A stretch of DNA of 64,000 bases from Flavobacterium sp. WV_118_3 (lineage in GTDB: Bacteria > Bacteroidota > Bacteroidia > Flavobacteriales > Flavobacteriaceae), in NCBI RefSeq assembly GCF_039778605.1, contig NZ_CP156060.1, positions 2,294,001 through 2,358,000 of the forward strand, read 5' to 3'. Under the pieces are notes generated by a model that was given only the letters and a program-made list of their open reading frames with translations, was not told the DNA's origin and searched no databases. Both the position numbers and the translations under genes were made by a program. This document shows positions 18,852 to 28,726 of the stretch, in pieces (within the stretch, counting starts at the first letter, position 1; the number at the start of each line of letters is the position of its first letter).

Positions 18852-20516
18852 TTGAAGCAATTCTTTCTTTTTCTTATAAGTTTCAGTATTTGGTGTTCTA
18901 CTTCGGCAGTGGCACAACAAAAAAAAACAATCCAGATTATCCATACGGATTTCACCGACAGTAATCAAAATGAAATCCCGGGCGCTTCTATTCTTACCGG
19001 TAATGTTCAGATCGAACATGATGGCGTATTGATCAACTGTAACAAACTCTACTTTTTCGAAAAAGAAAATTACGCCAAGGCTTTTGGTAATGTAATCATG
19101 AACCAGGGCGACACCATTTTTATGAATAGCCGTTATGCCGAATACAACGGCAACGAAAAGTTTGCCTATGCTTCCGGTGAGGTTATCTTGCGTTCACCCG
19201 AATCGACTTTAACCACCGATACGTTAAATTTTGACCGGAATATCCAACAGGCTTACTACAATTCCTACGGTACCATTATCAACAAAGACAATACGCTAAA
19301 AAGCAAATCCGGTCGTTATTTTCTGACCGAAAAAAAATACCAGTTCCTTACCGCGGTAACCGTAACCAATCCACAGTGCGTGATCAAATCCAATCACCTG
19401 GATTTTTACGACAATTCCGGACATGCCTATGTTTTCGGTCCGTCTACAATTACGAGTAAAGACAATGTGATTTACACCGAAAGAGGGTTTTACGACACCA
19501 AAAAGGATCTGGCAACACTAACCAAAAATTCCACGATTAAATACGACAACAGGCTTATTAAAGGCGATAAGATATTTTACGATCGGAAACGGGATTTTTC
19601 CTCCGCCACAGACAATGTCAAAATCACCGACACCATCAACAAAATGATTGTCCGCGGACATTATGCCGAAGTGTATAAAAAACAGGATTCCATGTTTATC
19701 ACCAAAAAAGCACTACTTTCCAGTCTGGTCGAAAACGATTCGGTGTATATCCATGCCAAAAAATTACTGGTTACCGGAAAACAGGGTGAACGGATCGTCC
19801 GTGGTTTTAACAACGCCCGTATCTACAAAATTGATATGAGCGGAAAATGTGATTCGATTCATTCCGATCAGAAAAAAGGATTAACCCAACTTATTGGGAA
19901 ACCGGTACTGTGGAACAATGAAAGCCAAATGACTGGCGACGTGATTCATCTTATCGGCAATAATCAAACTGAAAAACTGGATTCCTTAAAAGTACTCAAC
20001 AATGCTTTTATCGTACAAAAAGATACACTGGGAACCGGCTATAATCAAGTAAAAGGACAAGACTTATTCGGTAAATTCAAAGACAATAAACTTTCCACCG
20101 TCGATTTAGTCAAAAATACCGAAAAGATCTACTATATGTATAACGACAAAAACGAGCTGGAAATGATCGACAAAGGCGTTAGCAGTCGGATACATCTCGA
20201 ACTGGAAGACAATAAAATACAAACCATGACCGCCTATGTCGATCCGAAAAGCGACAGTTATCCACCGGATCAGTTTCCGGAAAATGCACGGAAACTACGC
20301 GGTTTTGTCTGGCGTGGCGACGAACGCATCAAATCCAAAGACGACATCTTTCCACCGGAAGAACTCGCCTTGGACGCACAAATATTAAAAGAAAGCCTTG
20401 CTAAAGATCTCGAAAATGAAAAGCCAATGGAAGCCAGCAAAGAGACATTAGAATACGGCAAGCCTCCTAAAAAAGAAAAAGCGAAAGCAAAAGCGAAAAA
20501 CACCAAGAAAAAATGA
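18852..20516 (+). CDS. OstA-like protein (LptA/LptD N-domain family), exported
   Basis: A 554-residue protein. The TTG start at 18852 gives a clear signal peptide (MKQFFLFLISFSIWCSTSAVAQ). The rest is a long run of beta-strand repeats in which polar residues alternate with LYFFEKENYAKAFGNVIM-like segments, the OstA/LptA jelly-roll pattern that carries lipopolysaccharide between the membranes. The C-terminus is Lys/Glu-rich (KKEKAKAKAKNTKKK). Its stop overlaps the aminotransferase ATG (ATGA, 20513-20516). A role in LPS transport is inferred from the family. Confidence 0.88.
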   Translation: MKQFFLFLISFSIWCSTSAVAQQKKTIQIIHTDFTDSNQNEIPGASILTGNVQIEHDGVLINCNKLYFFEKENYAKAFGNVIMNQGDTIFMNSRYAEYNGNEKFAYASGEVILRSPESTLTTDTLNFDRNIQQAYYNSYGTIINKDNTLKSKSGRYFLTEKKYQFLTAVTVTNPQCVIKSNHLDFYDNSGHAYVFGPSTITSKDNVIYTERGFYDTKKDLATLTKNSTIKYDNRLIKGDKIFYDRKRDFSSATDNVKITDTINKMIVRGHYAEVYKKQDSMFITKKALLSSLVENDSVYIHAKKLLVTGKQGERIVRGFNNARIYKIDMSGKCDSIHSDQKKGLTQLIGKPVLWNNESQMTGDVIHLIGNNQTEKLDSLKVLNNAFIVQKDTLGTGYNQVKGQDLFGKFKDNKLSTVDLVKNTEKIYYMYNDKNELEMIDKGVSSRIHLELEDNKIQTMTAYVDPKSDSYPPDQFPENARKLRGFVWRGDERIKSKDDIFPPEELALDAQILKESLAKDLENEKPMEASKETLEYGKPPKKEKAKAKAKNTKKK

Positions 20517-21700
20517 TTCAGGATTTCTATAAATACCAGGCGCAAACTTCCCCGCACCCGTTAGCCATGGAAGTTTCACACGCCAAAGGTTCTTATATTT
20601 ACGATACTACAGGAAAAAAATACCTCGATTTTGTTGCCGGCGTTTCGGCTTGTACATTAGGACACCAACATCCACGTGTAACCAATGCTATTAAAGACCA
20701 ACTGGACAAATACGCCCATGTAATGGTATATGGTGAATATGCACAGGATCCGTCGGTTTCTCTTTGTAAATTGCTGGCTGAAAATATGCCACCCAAATTA
20801 AACAAGACCTATTTGGTTAATTCCGGAACGGAAGCTACTGAAGGCGCGCTAAAATTAGCCCGTCGTGCAACCGGCAGAAGTCAGCTGATCTCCTGTTTTA
20901 ATGCCTACCATGGCAATACTATGGGATCAATGAGCGTAATGGGCTTTGAAGAGCGCAAACAAGTATTCCGTCCTTTGATTCCCGATGTGGATTTTATCAC
21001 ATTTAACAACGAAGAAGATTTACAAAAAATAACAACCAAAACCGCCGGAATTATCCTCGAAACCATTCAGGGTGGTGCCGGTTTTGTTCAACCGTTTGAC
21101 GGCTTTCTAACGAAGGTACGCCAACGTTGCGACGAAGTGGGTGCTATGATGATTTTAGACGAAATCCAGCCCGGTTTCGGAAGAACCGGAAAATTATTCG
21201 GCTTCCAGAATTACGATGTCGTTCCGGATATCGTAGTTATGGGTAAAGGAATGGGTGGCGGTATGCCGGTTGGTGCTTTTACAGCCAACGAAAAGCATAT
21301 GGATCTTTTAAGTCACGACCCTAAACTAGGACATATTACGACTTTTGGAGGTCATCCGGTGATCGCAGCTGCGTGTCTGGCAACTTTACAGGAATTAGTC
21401 GAAACGGATTTGATGGAACAGGCATTGGAAAAAGAAAAATTATTCCGTAAATTATTGGTACATCCGTTGATCACCGAAATTCGTGGCGAAGGTTTAATGC
21501 TGGCTCCCATGACAGAAAGTCCTGAAATCACCAATAAAGTCATTTTTAAATGTCAGGAAAAAGGATTGATTTTATTCTGGTTATTATTTGAAGGCCGTGC
21601 CATACGCATTACACCTCCCCTGACGCTTTCCAACGAAGAAATCGAAGAAGGATGTGGCATCATTATTGAAGCTATGAATGAAGTCATGAACGAGATGTAA
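20513..21700 (+). CDS. Class III PLP-dependent aminotransferase (acetylornithine aminotransferase-like)
   Basis: A 395-residue enzyme. Hallmarks are VNSGTEATEGALKLARRATGR minus its ends (phosphate site), FNAYHGNT, the ILDEIQPGFGRTG loop and the PLP-lysine motif VVMGKGMGGGMPVGAF. It belongs to the acetylornithine/ornithine/GABA subgroup, and the natural amino donor cannot be fixed by reading. The start overlaps the stop of the OstA-like gene, so translation is coupled, although no obvious functional link exists. Confidence 0.93.
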   Translation: MIQDFYKYQAQTSPHPLAMEVSHAKGSYIYDTTGKKYLDFVAGVSACTLGHQHPRVTNAIKDQLDKYAHVMVYGEYAQDPSVSLCKLLAENMPPKLNKTYLVNSGTEATEGALKLARRATGRSQLISCFNAYHGNTMGSMSVMGFEERKQVFRPLIPDVDFITFNNEEDLQKITTKTAGIILETIQGGAGFVQPFDGFLTKVRQRCDEVGAMMILDEIQPGFGRTGKLFGFQNYDVVPDIVVMGKGMGGGMPVGAFTANEKHMDLLSHDPKLGHITTFGGHPVIAAACLATLQELVETDLMEQALEKEKLFRKLLVHPLITEIRGEGLMLAPMTESPEITNKVIFKCQEKGLILFWLLFEGRAIRITPPLTLSNEEIEEGCGIIIEAMNEVMNEM

Positions 21701-21817
21701 TCCCTTGTGAACAACCAAGAATTGTTAATTAAATTGTTCACAACATATCATCCCGATTTCTGAAAAAACAACAAACCTTTCCTAATTTTAATAAGGATAA
21801 TTTTAAACAACTGGAGT

Positions 21818-23221
21818 ATGAATTTGAGTCACGAGGAAGAAGATAATAGTTTATCCTTATCAAAGTTCGAATCAATGTTGAAAACTAACAAGGTATTCTT
21901 CTTTGACTCCGAAGAGTTTGAAGATATCATTCTTCATTATCTCGATACGGGTAAAATCAATTTAGCCAAAAAAGCCCTGAAACTGGGGCTGGAACAACAT
22001 CCAAAATCAACCGGTTTAAAACTGGTTCAGGTGGAGCTTCTGGTTTTTGACGACAAGCTGGACATAGCCGAAAAATTATTAAATGATTTATACGCTATCG
22101 AACCAACCAACGAAGAAATCTATATTCAGAAAGCCAATATTTATTCCAAAAAAGACCAGCACGACAAAGCCGTAGAGCTTTTACAGATCGCTTTACGCTA
22201 TACCGACGATTATGCCGATGTATATTCGCTTATCGGTATGGAGTACCTTTTTATGGACAATCTGGAACTGGCCAAGGAAAACTTTATCAAGTGTCTGGAA
22301 AACGACACCGAAGATCATTCCGCTTTATACAACGTAGTCTATTGTTTCGATTTTCTGGATCAGAACGACGATGCGATTCTTTTCTTAAACGGTTTTATCG
22401 ACCGTAATCCGTATAGTGAAGTAGCCTGGCATCAATTAGGTCGCCAGTATTATACGGTAAAAAACTACGAGCAGGCGGTTCGCGCTTTCGATTATGCCAC
22501 GCTAATTGATGAAAGTTTTTTAGGGGCCTATCTCGAAAAAGCCAAAGCACTGGAAAAACTAAAAAAATACCAGGAAGCGATCGATTGTTACAACATCACT
22601 ATGGAATTGGACGATCCGACGTCTTTTGCACTTTTACGCATCGGAAAATGCCACGAACGCCTTGGAAGAACCGATGTTGCGCTACAGTTTTATTTAAAAA
22701 CGGTACACGAAGATCCGTTGTTGGATAAAGCCTGGATTGCAATAACCGATTTTTATATCCGTCAGCGCAATTTCCAGAAAGCCCTGTACTATGTTAACAA
22801 AGCAATTGGCATTGACAACGAAAACAAACTGTATTGGAAACGCTATGGCGCCATCAACAAACAGTTGAGCTTTTTTGAAGAAGCCGAATATGGTTACCGC
22901 AAAGCCGTAGAGTTTGGCGATTACCAACTGGATACCTGGTTGTTCTGGGTTGATTTGCTGCAATTTTTAGGTGAATTCGACAGTGCTGTACAAACCTTAT
23001 TGCAGGCATCGGAGTTTTTCCCGGAAGAATACGAAATCGAATACCGTTTGGCCGGATTGTACTATATGCTTCACGACGAAGAAAAAGGAAAAGTCCACTT
23101 AAGTAACGGTTTGCGATTAAACTTTAACAATCATACACTTTTGGAAGAATTATTCCCGGTAATCTGGAATCAGAAAGCGATTCGTATACAGATCGAAGAG
23201 TATCAGAAATTAAACGAATAA
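21818..23221 (+). CDS. Tetratricopeptide repeat protein
   Basis: A 467-residue soluble protein made almost wholly of TPR helices, with about ten to eleven repeats from residue 40 on. Recognisable units include AIDCYNITMELDDPTSFALL, AWHQLGRQYYTVKNYEQAV and ALYYVNKAIGIDNENKLYW. No signal peptide is visible, so it is probably cytosolic and mediates protein contacts. It is common in Flavobacteriaceae upstream of aroE; the specific partner is unknown. Confidence 0.9.
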   Translation: MNLSHEEEDNSLSLSKFESMLKTNKVFFFDSEEFEDIILHYLDTGKINLAKKALKLGLEQHPKSTGLKLVQVELLVFDDKLDIAEKLLNDLYAIEPTNEEIYIQKANIYSKKDQHDKAVELLQIALRYTDDYADVYSLIGMEYLFMDNLELAKENFIKCLENDTEDHSALYNVVYCFDFLDQNDDAILFLNGFIDRNPYSEVAWHQLGRQYYTVKNYEQAVRAFDYATLIDESFLGAYLEKAKALEKLKKYQEAIDCYNITMELDDPTSFALLRIGKCHERLGRTDVALQFYLKTVHEDPLLDKAWIAITDFYIRQRNFQKALYYVNKAIGIDNENKLYWKRYGAINKQLSFFEEAEYGYRKAVEFGDYQLDTWLFWVDLLQFLGEFDSAVQTLLQASEFFPEEYEIEYRLAGLYYMLHDEEKGKVHLSNGLRLNFNNHTLLEELFPVIWNQKAIRIQIEEYQKLNE

Positions 23222-23256
23222 GACGCATCCAAATACCATATTTTACCAGTATCTTT

Positions 23257-23291
23257 ACGGTTAATTGATTCATTTAATTAACCGTTTTTTA
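23257..23291 (+). terminator. Inverted repeat and T-run between the TPR gene and aroE
   Basis: A perfect 10-bp inverted repeat (ACGGTTAATT / AATTAACCGT) with a 9-nt loop, followed by TTTTTT and then the aroE ATG only 9 nt after the stem. It would terminate the TPR transcript. A -7-like TATCTTTA (23250-23257) overlaps its left arm, so it may also affect aroE. Confidence 0.7.
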
Positions 23292-23293
23292 TT

Positions 23294-24052
23294 ATGAAAA
23301 AAGTTAAGAAAAGGAAATTCGGCTTAGTCGGAAAAAACATCAGTTATTCATTTTCGAAAAAATATTTTACCGAAAAATTCGAAAACCTCGGACTTAACAA
23401 CCATAGTTATGTCAATTTTGATATCGCTACTATCGAAGCGTTTCCCACTATCCTTTCCGAAACTAAAAACCTAAAAGGAATGAACGTTACCATTCCGTAT
23501 AAAGAGGCTGTAATTCCGTTTTTAGGCAAACTTTCTAAAAATGCAGCCGTAATTGGTGCCGTAAACACCATTCGTATTACCAAAAAAGGTGAAACCAAAG
23601 GCTATAACACCGATTTTTACGGTTTTAAAAAAGCCTTAAAACCGATGCTTAAAAAACACCACCAAAAAGCCCTTATCCTGGGAACTGGCGGTGCCAGTAA
23701 AGCCGTAGCCTACGCGTTACAGAAATTAAAAATTGAATACGACTTCGTTTCCCGGAATGCTACCGAATGTGAATATTCGTATAGCGAACTGAACGATACT
23801 CTTTTTAACGAATATCAAATCATTATCAACACCACGCCACTAGGCACATTTCCGAATATACAGGATTGTCCGGAACTGAATTACTCCCTTTTTACCGACA
23901 AACACATTGCGTTTGATCTGGTTTATAATCCCGAAGAAACCGAATTCTTAAAACGAGCGCGATCGCAAGGGGCCAAAATTAAAAATGGCTTCGACATGCT
24001 CGTTTTTCAGGCGGAAAAAGCCTGGGATATCTGGACTGAAAAACAAAAATAA
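23294..24052 (+). CDS. aroE: Shikimate dehydrogenase
   Basis: A 252-residue enzyme of aromatic amino acid synthesis that reduces 3-dehydroshikimate with NADPH. The substrate-site motif SYSFSKKYF, the catalytic lysine in NVTIPYKEAVIPF, GAVNTIRI and GYNTDFYGF are all present, followed by the nucleotide-binding GTGGASKAVAYAL and FDLVYNP. It is slightly short but within the family range. Its promoter is likely the TATCTTTA at 23250. Confidence 0.97.
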   Translation: MKKVKKRKFGLVGKNISYSFSKKYFTEKFENLGLNNHSYVNFDIATIEAFPTILSETKNLKGMNVTIPYKEAVIPFLGKLSKNAAVIGAVNTIRITKKGETKGYNTDFYGFKKALKPMLKKHHQKALILGTGGASKAVAYALQKLKIEYDFVSRNATECEYSYSELNDTLFNEYQIIINTTPLGTFPNIQDCPELNYSLFTDKHIAFDLVYNPEETEFLKRARSQGAKIKNGFDMLVFQAEKAWDIWTEKQK

Positions 24053-24084
24053 AGACGGCTTTTTAACCGTCTTTATTTTTTTAC
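24051..24084 (+). terminator. Rho-independent terminator after aroE
   Basis: A stem AAAGACGG / CCGTCTTT that begins inside the aroE stop codon, followed by ATTTTTTT. Confidence 0.9.
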
Positions 24085-24238
24085 TTTTGGTATCAGCACT
24101 TACAAAAGTGCAAAAAAACTGACATCAGATATCGCTTTATAGCAAAAAATACGCACTTTATCCCATTTTTCTTTTGCCTTTTCCGTATGCTTTTAGTATC
24201 TTTCCACTCAATTAATGTTAAACTTAAGCATTTCAACA

Positions 24239-26131
24239 ATGTTAGAAGAAAAGAATGATAACCTGCCAGAGGCAGACGGACAGGAACAAATTAAAGGCGA
24301 AGAAACCGTTCCAACAGCAGAACAATCTGCCATAGAAGCCATCGAAAATTCCAATGCCGAGGAAGGCGAAGACGATGCCATTTCCGAAGGTCATGATATC
24401 CCGATGCTTCACTATGAAGCCATGTCTATGGAGGAATTGGTTGCCGAACTTGAAAAACTGATGACCAATCAGAAGGTGGTATCCATCCGAAACCACGTAG
24501 AGGAAATCAGAAAAGATTTTATGGACAAATACCATCACTTTATCGATGAGAAAAGAGATGAATACAGCCATGAAAATAACGGTGATGTGACCGGTTTTGA
24601 CTATCACTATCCGTTAAAAAACAAATTCGACTCTATCTACAATCACTATAAAGACTTAAAAAACCAGCACTTCAAACAGCTTCAAAACAACCTGAAACAC
24701 AACCTGGATGTTCGTCAGGCAATTATTGAAGAACTGAAAAGTCTGATCGACAATCCGGGAGAAAGCATTCAGGACACTCTAAAAAGTGTAAATGAATTGC
24801 GTGAGCGTTGGAAAAATGCCGGTCCGATCCCGCGTGACAAATACAACCACGTATGGAATAATTTCCATTTCCATATCGAGCGTTTTTACGACCACCTGCA
24901 TTTGGATCGTGAGGCACGTGATTTGGATTTCAAACACAATCTGGAGCAAAAACAAAAAATCATTGCACGCGTTGAAGAATTGGTAAACGAAAGCGATGTA
25001 ACCAAAGCTTTCCGCGAATTACAATCGTTACATAAAATCTGGAAAGAAGAAATTGGCCCCGTATCCCGCGAACACCGTGAGGAATTATGGAATAAATTTA
25101 GCGAACTAACCCGTCAGTTACACGACAAACGGGAAGCACTGGTAGCCAAAGCCAAAGAAAAAGAAGAAGAAAATCTGGCTAAGAAAAAGGAAATCATCGC
25201 ACAAATTGAAGCCGTTTCCAATGAAACTATTACCGCTCACAGCGCATGGCAAGGTCAGATTGAAAAAATAGAAGCCTTACGAACGGCTTTCTTCCAAACC
25301 GGAAAAGTACCACAGGAAGTAAACGAAGACACCTGGACTGCTTTTAAAAACGCTGTTCGCAATTTTAACGCTCAGAAGAACTCGTTCTACAAAGACATCA
25401 AAAAAGACCAACAGGACAACCTGAATAAAAAACTGGCTTTAGTTGAAAAAGCCAATTCTTTAAAAGATAACGACGATTTTAATGCTACAACCCCGATCAT
25501 GAAGCAAATCCAGGAAGAATGGAAAAAGATCGGACATGTGCCGCGTAAATATTCCGATAGCATCTGGAAAGACTTTAAAGACGCTTGTAATCATTATTTC
25601 GATCGATTACATGCGAAGCGCAACGAAGCCAATTCGGAAGAAGTGGATGCCTTTGAAAAGAAAAAGAACTATCTGGATCAATTAAAAGACTTCCAGTTAA
25701 CCGGAGAACACAAAGCCGACCTTGATGCTATCAAACTGCATATCGAGAACTGGAAAGGTTTTGGACGCGTGCCACACGCCCGTCGTCATATCGAAGGGAA
25801 ATTCAACAAAATACTGGATGCTTTATTCGACAAATTAAGCTTATCGAAAAAAGAAGCTGAAATGGTGAAATTCAACAACCGTTTGGAGCAATTGGCCGAT
25901 AGTGATGACTCCCGAAAACTGGAAAACGAGCAGATCTTTATCATGCGTAAGATTGACGAAGTTCAAAGCGAAATTTTCCAATTGGAGAACAACATTCAGT
26001 TTATTTCCAACGCCAAGGCAGACAATCCTTTTATTAAAGAGATCAACAAAAACATTGATCGCCATAAGGAAGAATTAAAAACCTGGAAAGATAAGTTAAA
26101 ACAAATTCGTAGTTTAAAACAACAGGAATAA
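24239..26131 (+). CDS. DUF349 domain-containing protein
   Basis: About 630 residues, acidic N-terminus, then a highly charged helical protein with at least five tandem DUF349 units; each has a W-x-x-x-G-x-V/I-P-R core (RWKNAGPIPRDKYNHVW, IWKEEIGPVSREHREELW, EWKKIGHVPRKYSDSIW, NWKGFGRVPHARRHIE). The start at 24239 is preferred over 24215, because a -7-like TATCTTTC at 24197 would put the mRNA start next to 24215. The function is unknown; long coiled-coil character suggests a structural or nucleic-acid-associated role. Confidence 0.9.
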   Translation: MLEEKNDNLPEADGQEQIKGEETVPTAEQSAIEAIENSNAEEGEDDAISEGHDIPMLHYEAMSMEELVAELEKLMTNQKVVSIRNHVEEIRKDFMDKYHHFIDEKRDEYSHENNGDVTGFDYHYPLKNKFDSIYNHYKDLKNQHFKQLQNNLKHNLDVRQAIIEELKSLIDNPGESIQDTLKSVNELRERWKNAGPIPRDKYNHVWNNFHFHIERFYDHLHLDREARDLDFKHNLEQKQKIIARVEELVNESDVTKAFRELQSLHKIWKEEIGPVSREHREELWNKFSELTRQLHDKREALVAKAKEKEEENLAKKKEIIAQIEAVSNETITAHSAWQGQIEKIEALRTAFFQTGKVPQEVNEDTWTAFKNAVRNFNAQKNSFYKDIKKDQQDNLNKKLALVEKANSLKDNDDFNATTPIMKQIQEEWKKIGHVPRKYSDSIWKDFKDACNHYFDRLHAKRNEANSEEVDAFEKKKNYLDQLKDFQLTGEHKADLDAIKLHIENWKGFGRVPHARRHIEGKFNKILDALFDKLSLSKKEAEMVKFNNRLEQLADSDDSRKLENEQIFIMRKIDEVQSEIFQLENNIQFISNAKADNPFIKEINKNIDRHKEELKTWKDKLKQIRSLKQQE

Positions 26132-26140
26132 TATATTACA

Positions 26141-26170
26141 AAAAAGACCGGAAATCCGGTCTTTTTTTAT
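26141..26170 (+). terminator. Rho-independent terminator after the DUF349 gene
   Basis: A stem AAAAAGACCGG / CCGGTCTTTTT with a 4-nt AAAT-like loop and a T-run. Confidence 0.93.
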
Positions 26171-26175
26171 AGCTA

Positions 26176-26210
26176 TAAAAAAAACCGCTTTAAAAGCGGT
26201 TTTTTATTTT
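26176..26210 (-). terminator. Terminator of typA
   Basis: A stem AAAACCGCTTT / AAAGCGGTTTT flanked by A-rich and T-rich tracts, so it can work in both directions. It lies 6 bp past the typA stop. Confidence 0.85.
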
Positions 26211-26215
26211 TATGA

Positions 26216-28015
26216 TTAGTCGATTTTAAATCGTTTTCGATCATTTTCGTTCAAATAAATCTTACGAAGACGTAATGATTTTGGTGTCACCTCTACATAC
26301 TCGTCTTTTTGGATGTATTCTAATGCTTCTTCTAAAGAGAATTTGATTGCCGGAATAATTCGGGCTTTATCATCTGCTCCGGAAGAACGTACGTTGGTTA
26401 ATTTTTTCGTTTTGGTTACGTTTACCACCATATCATCTCCACGAGAGTTCTCACCGATCACCTGACCTTCATAAATATCCTCGTTTGGATCAACAAAGAA
26501 TTTACCACGATCCTGTAATTTATCGATTGAATACGGAATCGCTTTACCGTTTTCCATCGAAATTAACGATCCGTTAATACGTCCTGCGATTTCACCTTTA
26601 AACGGTTGATATTCCAGGAATCGGTGTGCCATAATCGCTTCACCAGCCGTAGCCGTTAGCAATTGGTTACGCAATCCGATAATTCCTCGTGACGGAATAT
26701 AGAATTTAATGATCATACGGTCACCTTTTGGCTCCATACTCAACATTTCACCTTTACGTAAGGTTACGAATTCTACCGCTCTACCGGAAAGATTTTCTGG
26801 TAAGTCGATTGTTAATTCCTCAACCGGTTCACATTTAACACCGTCAATTTCTTTGATGATTACCTGTGGCTGTCCGATTTGTAATTCGTATCCTTCACGA
26901 CGCATTGTTTCGATTAATACCGACAAGTGTAGTACACCACGTCCGAAAACCAAAAATTTATCAGCACTATTGGTTTCATTCACACGTAATGCCAGGTTTT
27001 TCTCCAATTCTTTAGTCAATCTGTCTTTAATGTGACGGGAAGTTACAAATTTCCCTTCTTTTCCAAAGAATGGCGAATCGTTAATCGTAAACAACATACT
27101 CATTGTTGGCTCATCGATTGCGATAGTTGCCAATGCTTCCGGATTTTCAAAATCAGCAACAGTATCCCCGATTTCAAATCCTTCCAATCCCACGATCGCA
27201 CAAATATCACCTGCTACAACCTGATCGATTTTACGTCTTCCGATTCCTTCAAAAACGTGTAATTCTTTAATCTTAGATTTGATTACTTTTCCATCACGTT
27301 TTACCAAAGACACATTCATTCCTTCTCTTAATTCTCCTCTTTGTAAACGTCCGATAGCGATACGTCCGGTAAAGCTTGAGAAATCCAAAGAAGTGATCAA
27401 CATCTGTGGCGTTCCTTCTGATACTTTTGGAGCCGGAATATGTTCCAACACCATGTCTAGTAAAGGCTCGATGTTTTCCGTCTGGTTTTTCCAGTCGGTC
27501 GACATCCAGTTATTTTTAGCAGAACCATAAACGGTTGGGAAATCCAACTGCCACTCTTCTGCTCCTAATTCAAACATTAAGTCAAATACTTTTTCATGAA
27601 CTTCTTCCGGAGTACAGTTTTCTTTATCCACTTTGTTTACCACCACACATGGTTTTAATCCTAAGTCGATCGCTTTCTGTAATACGAAACGTGTTTGTGG
27701 CATTGGTCCTTCGAAGGCATCCACCAACAACAATACACCATCGGCCATGTTTAATACACGTTCTACTTCTCCACCAAAATCGGCGTGGCCCGGAGTATCG
27801 ATAATGTTAATCTTTGTCCCTTTGTAGGTCACCGATACGTTCTTAGAGGTAATTGTAATCCCTCTTTCACGTTCCAAATCGTTGTTATCAAGAATTAAGT
27901 CTCCGGTATTCTCGTTTTCACGGAATAACTGACAGTGATACATGATTTTGTCAACCAAAGTTGTCTTTCCGTGGTCAACGTGAGCGATAATTGCAATGTT
28001 TCTGATAGAAGTCAT
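26216..28015 (-). CDS. typA: Translational GTPase TypA/BipA
   Basis: A 599-residue GTPase of the elongation-factor family that acts on ribosome assembly and stress adaptation. G1 is AHVDHGKT near residues 10-17, the switch region is [12 protein letters not shown]3 is [11 protein letters not shown]4 is NKVD. Domains III and V with the BipA-specific C-terminal domain follow ([18 protein letters not shown] minus its start, [15 protein letters not shown]). Full length for the family. It follows rpsT on the minus strand, with a terminator in between. Confidence 0.98.
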   Translation of the reverse strand: MTSIRNIAIIAHVDHGKTTLVDKIMYHCQLFRENENTGDLILDNNDLERERGITITSKNVSVTYKGTKINIIDTPGHADFGGEVERVLNMADGVLLLVDAFEGPMPQTRFVLQKAIDLGLKPCVVVNKVDKENCTPEEVHEKVFDLMFELGAEEWQLDFPTVYGSAKNNWMSTDWKNQTENIEPLLDMVLEHIPAPKVSEGTPQMLITSLDFSSFTGRIAIGRLQRGELREGMNVSLVKRDGKVIKSKIKELHVFEGIGRRKIDQVVAGDICAIVGLEGFEIGDTVADFENPEALATIAIDEPTMSMLFTINDSPFFGKEGKFVTSRHIKDRLTKELEKNLALRVNETNSADKFLVFGRGVLHLSVLIETMRREGYELQIGQPQVIIKEIDGVKCEPVEELTIDLPENLSGRAVEFVTLRKGEMLSMEPKGDRMIIKFYIPSRGIIGLRNQLLTATAGEAIMAHRFLEYQPFKGEIAGRINGSLISMENGKAIPYSIDKLQDRGKFFVDPNEDIYEGQVIGENSRGDDMVVNVTKTKKLTNVRSSGADDKARIIPAIKFSLEEALEYIQKDEYVEVTPKSLRLRKIYLNENDRKRFKID

Positions 28016-28109
28016 AAATAATTTTTGAGGGTGCGAAATTACAATTTATTTTTTAATAAACATGCTAATTTTTAAGTAGTTAGCAAAATAATAACAAAAT
28101 AATAACAAC

Positions 28110-28143
28110 AAAAAAAGCTCTCGTCAAAGAGAGCTTGGTTTTT
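28110..28143 (-). terminator. Terminator of rpsT
   Basis: Read on the minus strand, a stem AAGCTCTC / GAGAGCTT is followed by a T-run, 20 bp past the rpsT stop. Confidence 0.9.
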
Positions 28144-28162
28144 ATATCGTGTTTCAATTAGC

Positions 28163-28417
28163 TTAAGCTAATTTAGCAACGTGCTTCGTTAGTTTTGATT
28201 TCAAGTTAGAAGCTTTGTTATCATGGATAACATTTTTCTTAGCTAACTTGTCGATCATAGAGATAACTGCAGCTAATTTAGCTGACGCTTCTGCTTTATC
28301 AGTTGCCATACGTAAAGCTTTGATCGCGTTACGTGTAGTTTTATGTTGGTATCTGTTTAATACTCTTTTCTTTTCGTTGCTTCTGATTCTTTTTAAAGCC
28401 GACTTATGATTTGCCAT
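28163..28417 (-). CDS. rpsT: 30S ribosomal protein S20
   Basis: An 84-residue, strongly basic helical protein ([18 protein letters not shown] at the start, [10 protein letters not shown] at the end) that binds 16S rRNA. Length and sequence are typical. It lies directly downstream of two tRNA-Glu genes on the same strand. Confidence 0.98.
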   Translation of the reverse strand: MANHKSALKRIRSNEKKRVLNRYQHKTTRNAIKALRMATDKAEASAKLAAVISMIDKLAKKNVIHDNKASNLKSKLTKHVAKLA

Positions 28418-28459
28418 TTTCTTAAAATTGATTAAGTCTTTTTACATTTCTTTTTTTCG

Positions 28460-28531
28460 TAGTCCGTAGGGGAATCGAACCCCTGTTACCAGGATGAAAA
28501 CCTGGCGTCCTAACCCCTAGACGAACGGACC
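28460..28531 (-). tRNA. tRNA-Glu (UUC), copy 2 in transcription order
   Basis: A 72-nt cloverleaf on the minus strand. The acceptor 5' strand is GGTCCGT and the 3' strand ACGGACT plus A. The anticodon stem-loop is CCAGG-TTTTCAT-CCTGG with anticodon TTC, and the T arm contains GGTTCGATTCC. The sequence is identical to the copy at 28575. CCA is not encoded. Confidence 0.97.
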
Positions 28532-28574
28532 ATTATTTCAATAAATTTCGTATTAACCGCGTAATACTCTTTTG

Positions 28575-28646
28575 TAGTCCGTAGGGGAATCGAACCCCTG
28601 TTACCAGGATGAAAACCTGGCGTCCTAACCCCTAGACGAACGGACC
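28575..28646 (-). tRNA. tRNA-Glu (UUC), copy 1 in transcription order
   Basis: A 72-nt gene identical to the copy at 28460, separated from it by 43 bp. The anticodon is TTC in a CCAGG/CCTGG stem. A good promoter lies 21 bp upstream, and none was seen between the copies, so both probably come from one transcript. Confidence 0.97.
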
Positions 28647-28667
28647 TTTATTGCTTTATTGCGGATG

Positions 28668-28697
28668 CAAAAGTACAACATTTTTTCAATCTCGCAA
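28668..28697 (-). promoter_or_regulatory. Promoter of the tRNA-Glu pair
   Basis: On the minus strand, -7 box TACTTTTG (28668-28675) with a -33 TTG (28695-28697) 19 bp upstream, the expected spacing for the primary sigma factor of Bacteroidota. Confidence 0.75.
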
Positions 28698-28726
28698 GAA
28701 CAACTCTATTTTTTTTCGATTTTTTT

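Noticed and set aside
28460..28646. Direct repeats that could mark attachment sites
   Set aside because: They are two complete tRNA-Glu genes; no integrase or mobile gene is near.
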